Positions 6,079 through 8,886 of a stretch of DNA of 8,886 nt are shown here, one piece after another. The stretch's first letter is position 1. Every line of letters begins with the position of its first letter. The notes under the pieces are model-generated. The model was not told the origin of the DNA and searched no databases. It saw nothing but the letters and a program-made list of their open reading frames with translations. Source of the stretch: an uncultured Eubacteriales bacterium (GTDB lineage Bacteria > Bacillota_I > Bacilli_A > RF39 > UBA660); the NCBI GenBank assembly GCA_900321645.1, contig ONWZ01000060.1:1-8886 (forward strand), written 5' to 3'. The translations under genes and the position numbers were made by a program.

Positions 6079-7299
6079 ATGAAAGAAGTAAAACATTTAA
6101 TAATTGCATTGTTAATGTTAATCATCTCTCCGATGATGGTTAATGCTGATACAGCTAGTGTAACAATTAGTTGTAACCAAACGACTGTTAAAGCAGGAGA
6201 TACATTTACTTGTACTTTAAAAGGTAATTCGGATGCTCAGATTACAGATGTAGATATTAAGGTATCGTTGGGATCTTACTTGACATATGGTACATTTACA
6301 GAGGATAGTACGATTTGGAAACAAGGCGATGGTGAAGAGGCACACATTACTCTTTCTGCTGCCGATGCAACAACTGGCACATTTAATATTGGTTCATTTA
6401 CGGTAACTGTAAGTAATGGTGCAATAGATGGAACGACATCTGTCGGCGTGACAAATGTTCAATTTTATAAAGGTAAAACTAAGATTACTGGCAGTGATAA
6501 CAGTATACCAATTACAATTTCTAATTCCCAAGCAACTGAGAAAAAACTAAAAAGTTTGGTGGCTAATCCTGGCATTTTATCACCAAGTTTTTCACCGGAT
6601 GAAGTTGGTTATACATTAATCTTAAATGGTGATGTTTCTACTTTCTCTTTAACCGCGACGGCACAAAATGTAGAAAATGTTTCATTTGTTAATCCTGATG
6701 ATGGAAAAACATTGAATCCAAGTAGTATTTCATTCTATACAGCTAGTGGAAAAGCAGAAATGATGGTTCTAATTTGTCTTGATCGTACATCTTGTACAGA
6801 AAGTGAACATGATTATTATGTTATGGTTTCAAAAGTGACAGATACCGATGAACATTCTGGTGAATTATCTAAATTAAAAGTTGGTGATCAAGAAAAATCG
6901 TTAACCCCAGGATTATACGAATATACCGTTGAGTTAACCGATACATCATCATATCAAGTTGAAACTGATTTGCTTGATAGAGCAAGTTATACAATAACTT
7001 ATCAAGGCCTATTCGATAACAATAATGGCGTTGGTCGTGGAGAAGGACAATTTTTAATTAATATTTTACCTAAAGATAATAGTTCTGGTCTTCCTTCTAG
7101 GCAATATAAAGTAACAGTTGTTAAAGCGGGTGGTAGTACTACGGTAACGCCAACCAAAGCGCCAACAACTACCAAACCAATAGGTACAAATCCTCCAACT
7201 GGTGGCATTAGTTCAGTTATTATGGGAATTGTTTTAATTGCTGCTTTTGGAGTAAGCATTTACTATTATCGTAAGAATGCTGATTATTTTACAAAGTAA
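6079..7299 (+). CDS. Cohesin-like / cadherin-like surface protein with sortase-like C-terminal signal
   Basis: 406 residues. The signal peptide has probable cleavage VNA|DT at 23/24. A cohesin-like domain spans about 24-148, with Cys32 and Cys45, the GNSDAQITDVD segment shared with the first operon protein and a closing FNIGSFTVTV. A cadherin-like beta-sandwich (about 155-252) opens with LKSLVANPGILSPSFSP, close to that family's typical N-terminal pattern, and contains Cys233/Cys239. A second related beta domain (about 262-349) ends YKVTVVK. A Thr/Pro/Lys linker (350-370) leads to NPPTGG (371-376), a hydrophobic helix (about 378-397) and a YYYRKNADYFTK tail. This layout resembles an NPxTG-type sorting signal, so it is either sortase-linked to the wall or simply membrane-anchored. 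It is the last gene of the operon and is followed by a terminator. Confidence 0.85.
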   Translation: MKEVKHLIIALLMLIISPMMVNADTASVTISCNQTTVKAGDTFTCTLKGNSDAQITDVDIKVSLGSYLTYGTFTEDSTIWKQGDGEEAHITLSAADATTGTFNIGSFTVTVSNGAIDGTTSVGVTNVQFYKGKTKITGSDNSIPITISNSQATEKKLKSLVANPGILSPSFSPDEVGYTLILNGDVSTFSLTATAQNVENVSFVNPDDGKTLNPSSISFYTASGKAEMMVLICLDRTSCTESEHDYYVMVSKVTDTDEHSGELSKLKVGDQEKSLTPGLYEYTVELTDTSSYQVETDLLDRASYTITYQGLFDNNNGVGRGEGQFLINILPKDNSSGLPSRQYKVTVVKAGGSTTVTPTKAPTTTKPIGTNPPTGGISSVIMGIVLIAAFGVSIYYYRKNADYFTK

Positions 7300-7302
7300 T
7301 TT

Positions 7303-7329
7303 AAAAGAACATTTTTATGTTCTTTTTTT
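7303..7329 (+). terminator. Rho-independent terminator closing the surface-protein operon
   Basis: AAAAGAACAT (7303-7312) pairs perfectly with ATGTTCTTTT (7317-7326) across a TTTT loop. The T-run continues to 7329. It begins 4 bases after the stop codon of the third operon gene. Confidence 0.88.
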
Positions 7330-7342
7330 CATACTATTTATT

Positions 7343-7353
7343 GGTGATATAAT
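7343..7353 (+). promoter_or_regulatory. GGTGAT ribosome site overlapping a perfect extended -10 sequence
   Basis: GGTGAT (7343-7348) is placed to serve ATG 7352. The same bases spell TGATATAAT (7345-7353), a perfect extended -10 element that overlaps the start codon. No good -35 lies upstream. Used as a promoter it would start near 7360, after the ATG. The ribosome-site reading is the more likely one. Confidence 0.45.
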
Positions 7354-8137
7354 GCTATTAATTAAGAGTTTTATGATTGGCATTGGTAAAATTATACCTG
7401 GTGTTTCAGGGGCTATATTAGCTATTAATTTTGGTATTTATGAAAGATTATTGAATGCTTTGACTTGTTTTTTTAACGATTGGAGAAATAATTTTAAGTT
7501 TCTTCTTGTGGTTATACTTGGTGGAGTATTAGGAATTGTTATTGGAAGTAAGGTATTACTTGTTTTATTTAATAATTATCAATTTTTAACTTTGATGTTT
7601 TTTAATGGATTAATAATTGGCGGTAGTTATATTTTTGCTAAAGGGATTAGATATCAAAAAAAAGACATATTATTAGTATTAATTATAACACTAATAACAA
7701 TTGCTTCATTTATACCGTTTAAAAGTATGAATATTGATAATAATATAATGTTTTTATTAGGGGGCTTTATCGAAGTATTTGCATCAATTGTACCAGGTAT
7801 CAGTGCTACTTCTTTACTGATGCTTATAGGAATATATGATCACGTATTATTACTGATTAGTAATATCGATAATCTAAGTTATGTAATAAGCAATTTCAAT
7901 ATATATCTATATTTTGGAATTGGAATGTTTTTGTCTTTTATAATTAATCTTTATTTAGTTAAATTTTGTCTAAATAAATATCCCCATGAAAGCCATTTAG
8001 TTGTCTTAGGATTATCAATTGCCAGTATTCTATATTTACTAATCAATACTTTTAAATTATCTTTTAATGGCACATCTTTAATACTAGGGATAGTATTATT
8101 TATTTGGGGAATTATTATCAATAAATATTTAGTGTAA
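7352..8137 (+). CDS. DUF368 polytopic membrane protein, putative undecaprenyl-phosphate translocase
   Basis: 261 residues, slightly shorter than most family members, with about eight hydrophobic segments, so it is an integral membrane protein. The two half-repeats typical of DUF368 are visible: GKIIPGVSGAILAINFGIYE (about 12-31) and a second IVPGISATSLLMLIGIYD about 120 residues later. DUF368 proteins have been linked experimentally to recycling of the lipid carrier undecaprenyl phosphate across the membrane, which wall and surface-polymer synthesis needs. That role is transferred from the family. The start at 7352 is chosen because MLLIKSFMIGIGKIIPG matches family N-termini and a GGTGAT ribosome site precedes it; an in-frame start at 7277 would overlap the upstream gene and its terminator. 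The next gene starts 62 bases downstream with no clear terminator between. Confidence 0.88.
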   Translation: MLLIKSFMIGIGKIIPGVSGAILAINFGIYERLLNALTCFFNDWRNNFKFLLVVILGGVLGIVIGSKVLLVLFNNYQFLTLMFFNGLIIGGSYIFAKGIRYQKKDILLVLIITLITIASFIPFKSMNIDNNIMFLLGGFIEVFASIVPGISATSLLMLIGIYDHVLLLISNIDNLSYVISNFNIYLYFGIGMFLSFIINLYLVKFCLNKYPHESHLVVLGLSIASILYLLINTFKLSFNGTSLILGIVLFIWGIIINKYLV

Positions 8138-8146
8138 AATAGTTGT

Positions 8147-8166
8147 TAAATTAATGAATTAATTTA
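8147..8166 (+). repeat. AT-only palindrome between the DUF368 gene and tmk
   Basis: TAAATTAAT (8147-8155) and ATTAATTTA (8158-8166) form a perfect 9-bp inverted repeat around GA. It lies just upstream of a -10-like TATGAT (8172-8177) that has no good -35. It could be an operator, but all-AT palindromes are common in DNA of this composition. No U-tract follows, so it is not a convincing terminator. Confidence 0.3.
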
Positions 8167-8199
8167 TTATTTATGATATAGTTATATTAGGTGATAGTA

Positions 8200-8886
8200 A
8201 TGAATAAGACTCGTGGTAAAATAATCGTTATTGAAGGAACAGATTGTTCTGGCAAAGAGACTCAGACAAGATTATTAGTTCAGAAATTAGAAGCTTTAGG
8301 AAAAAAAGTACAAAGAATATCTTTTCCAATGTATGATACCCCAACGGGTAAAATAATTGGTGCTTGTTTACTAGGTAAACCAGATATGTGTCATGAATTT
8401 TTAAATGAAGAACATGGCTTCTTTCCAGAGGGCGGAGGAAATGTCGATTCTTTGGCGGCCATCGATTTATATGCCGCTGACAGGAGATATAATCTTCCTA
8501 GAATAAATAAATTATTAGATGAAGGATATATCGTGATTATTGACAGATATGTAGCTTCCAATATGGCTCATCGTGGAGGATTATTAGAGAAAAGAGCCGA
8601 TCGATTGAAAATTTATAAAAAGATTGAAATGCTCGAATATGATATTAATGAATTACCACGCCCGGATAAAACAGTTCTATTATATCTACCATATGAATAT
8701 GCATGTATTTTAAAGAAAAATAGAAAAGAAGTTGCTGATGAAACAGAAAAGAACGAAAAATATCTAAAAATGGGTGAAAAAGCTTATCTGGAATTATCAG
8801 CTTTGTATGATTATGATTTAATTGATTGCGTTAAAGATAAACAAATTCGTTCAATCGAAGAAATTAATGAAGAACTATTTAAAAAA
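8200..8886 (+). CDS. tmk: Thymidylate kinase (3' end outside window)
   Basis: 229 codons are visible and the frame is still open at the last base; the family is typically 200-240 residues, so little should be missing. The enzyme phosphorylates dTMP to dTDP with ATP in the cytoplasm, for DNA synthesis. Visible motifs: P-loop EGTDCSGKETQ (residues 12-22, Lys19), the substrate-side DRY motif in DRYVASNMAHRG, and a NRKEVADETEKN segment that probably corresponds to the LID region. The residue after the P-loop Lys is Glu, with Thr next, whereas most thymidylate kinases have Ser/Thr there. A segment around residues 73-90 (HGFFPEGGGNVDSL) is Gly-rich. The ribosome site AGGTGAT (8189-8195) lies 4 bases before the ATG. 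A related deoxynucleoside kinase is the alternative call. Confidence 0.88.
   Translation, partial: MNKTRGKIIVIEGTDCSGKETQTRLLVQKLEALGKKVQRISFPMYDTPTGKIIGACLLGKPDMCHEFLNEEHGFFPEGGGNVDSLAAIDLYAADRRYNLPRINKLLDEGYIVIIDRYVASNMAHRGGLLEKRADRLKIYKKIEMLEYDINELPRPDKTVLLYLPYEYACILKKNRKEVADETEKNEKYLKMGEKAYLELSALYDYDLIDCVKDKQIRSIEEINEELFKK

Noticed and set aside
7002..7259. Open frame on the minus strand with Val/Pro-rich sequence
   Set aside because: It is the complement of the Thr/Pro linker and anchor of the third operon gene, and has no start context.

Overview
The window is AT-rich, every identified gene lies on the + strand, and every visible stop codon is TAA. Trp is encoded by TGG and TGA is not read as an amino acid. 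Shine-Dalgarno sites, short U-tract terminators and the protein types (LonA, DUF368, Thr/Pro/Lys linkers, cohesin-like and cadherin-like surface domains) point to a low-GC Firmicute. An uncultured gut Bacilli/Erysipelotrichia-type lineage is my best guess; this is inference from composition and gene style, not from a marker gene.

Layout. (1) 1-879: the 3' end of a secreted-type protein with Cys-rich modules, Thr-Pro-Thr-Lys linkers and a C-terminal Hint (intein/hedgehog-type) domain, closed by a terminator. (2) 880-1163: a 284-base gap holding that terminator, a possible 35-codon ORF, a sigma-A-like promoter and a second terminator-shaped hairpin directly in front of the lon ribosome site. 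(3) 1164-3440: a complete ATP-dependent protease LonA, closed by a terminator. (4) 3527-7299: a tight three-gene operon (1-nt gaps) with a promoter-like sequence in front and a strong terminator behind. It encodes three membrane-attached surface proteins, each with one cohesin-like domain and one or two cadherin-like beta-sandwich domains; the middle one ends in a dockerin. (5) 7352-8137: a DUF368 membrane protein, a family linked to undecaprenyl-phosphate recycling. (6) 8200-8886: thymidylate kinase, running off the window end.

The most interesting part is the operon 3527-7299. It looks like a compact, self-contained cohesin/dockerin surface assembly with no catalytic domain in view. The three cohesin-like domains share a Cys pair 12-13 residues apart that would staple their first strands. 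The dockerin has two near-identical halves with hydrophobic residues at a usual calcium-ligand position. The third protein ends in a sortase-like signal (NPPTGG, hydrophobic stretch, Tyr/Arg/Lys tail). A plausible reading is that the middle protein, anchored by its N-terminus, docks onto the cohesin-like domain of one or both neighbours. The partial Hint protein upstream is a separate transcription unit, but also appears to be an extracellular protein.
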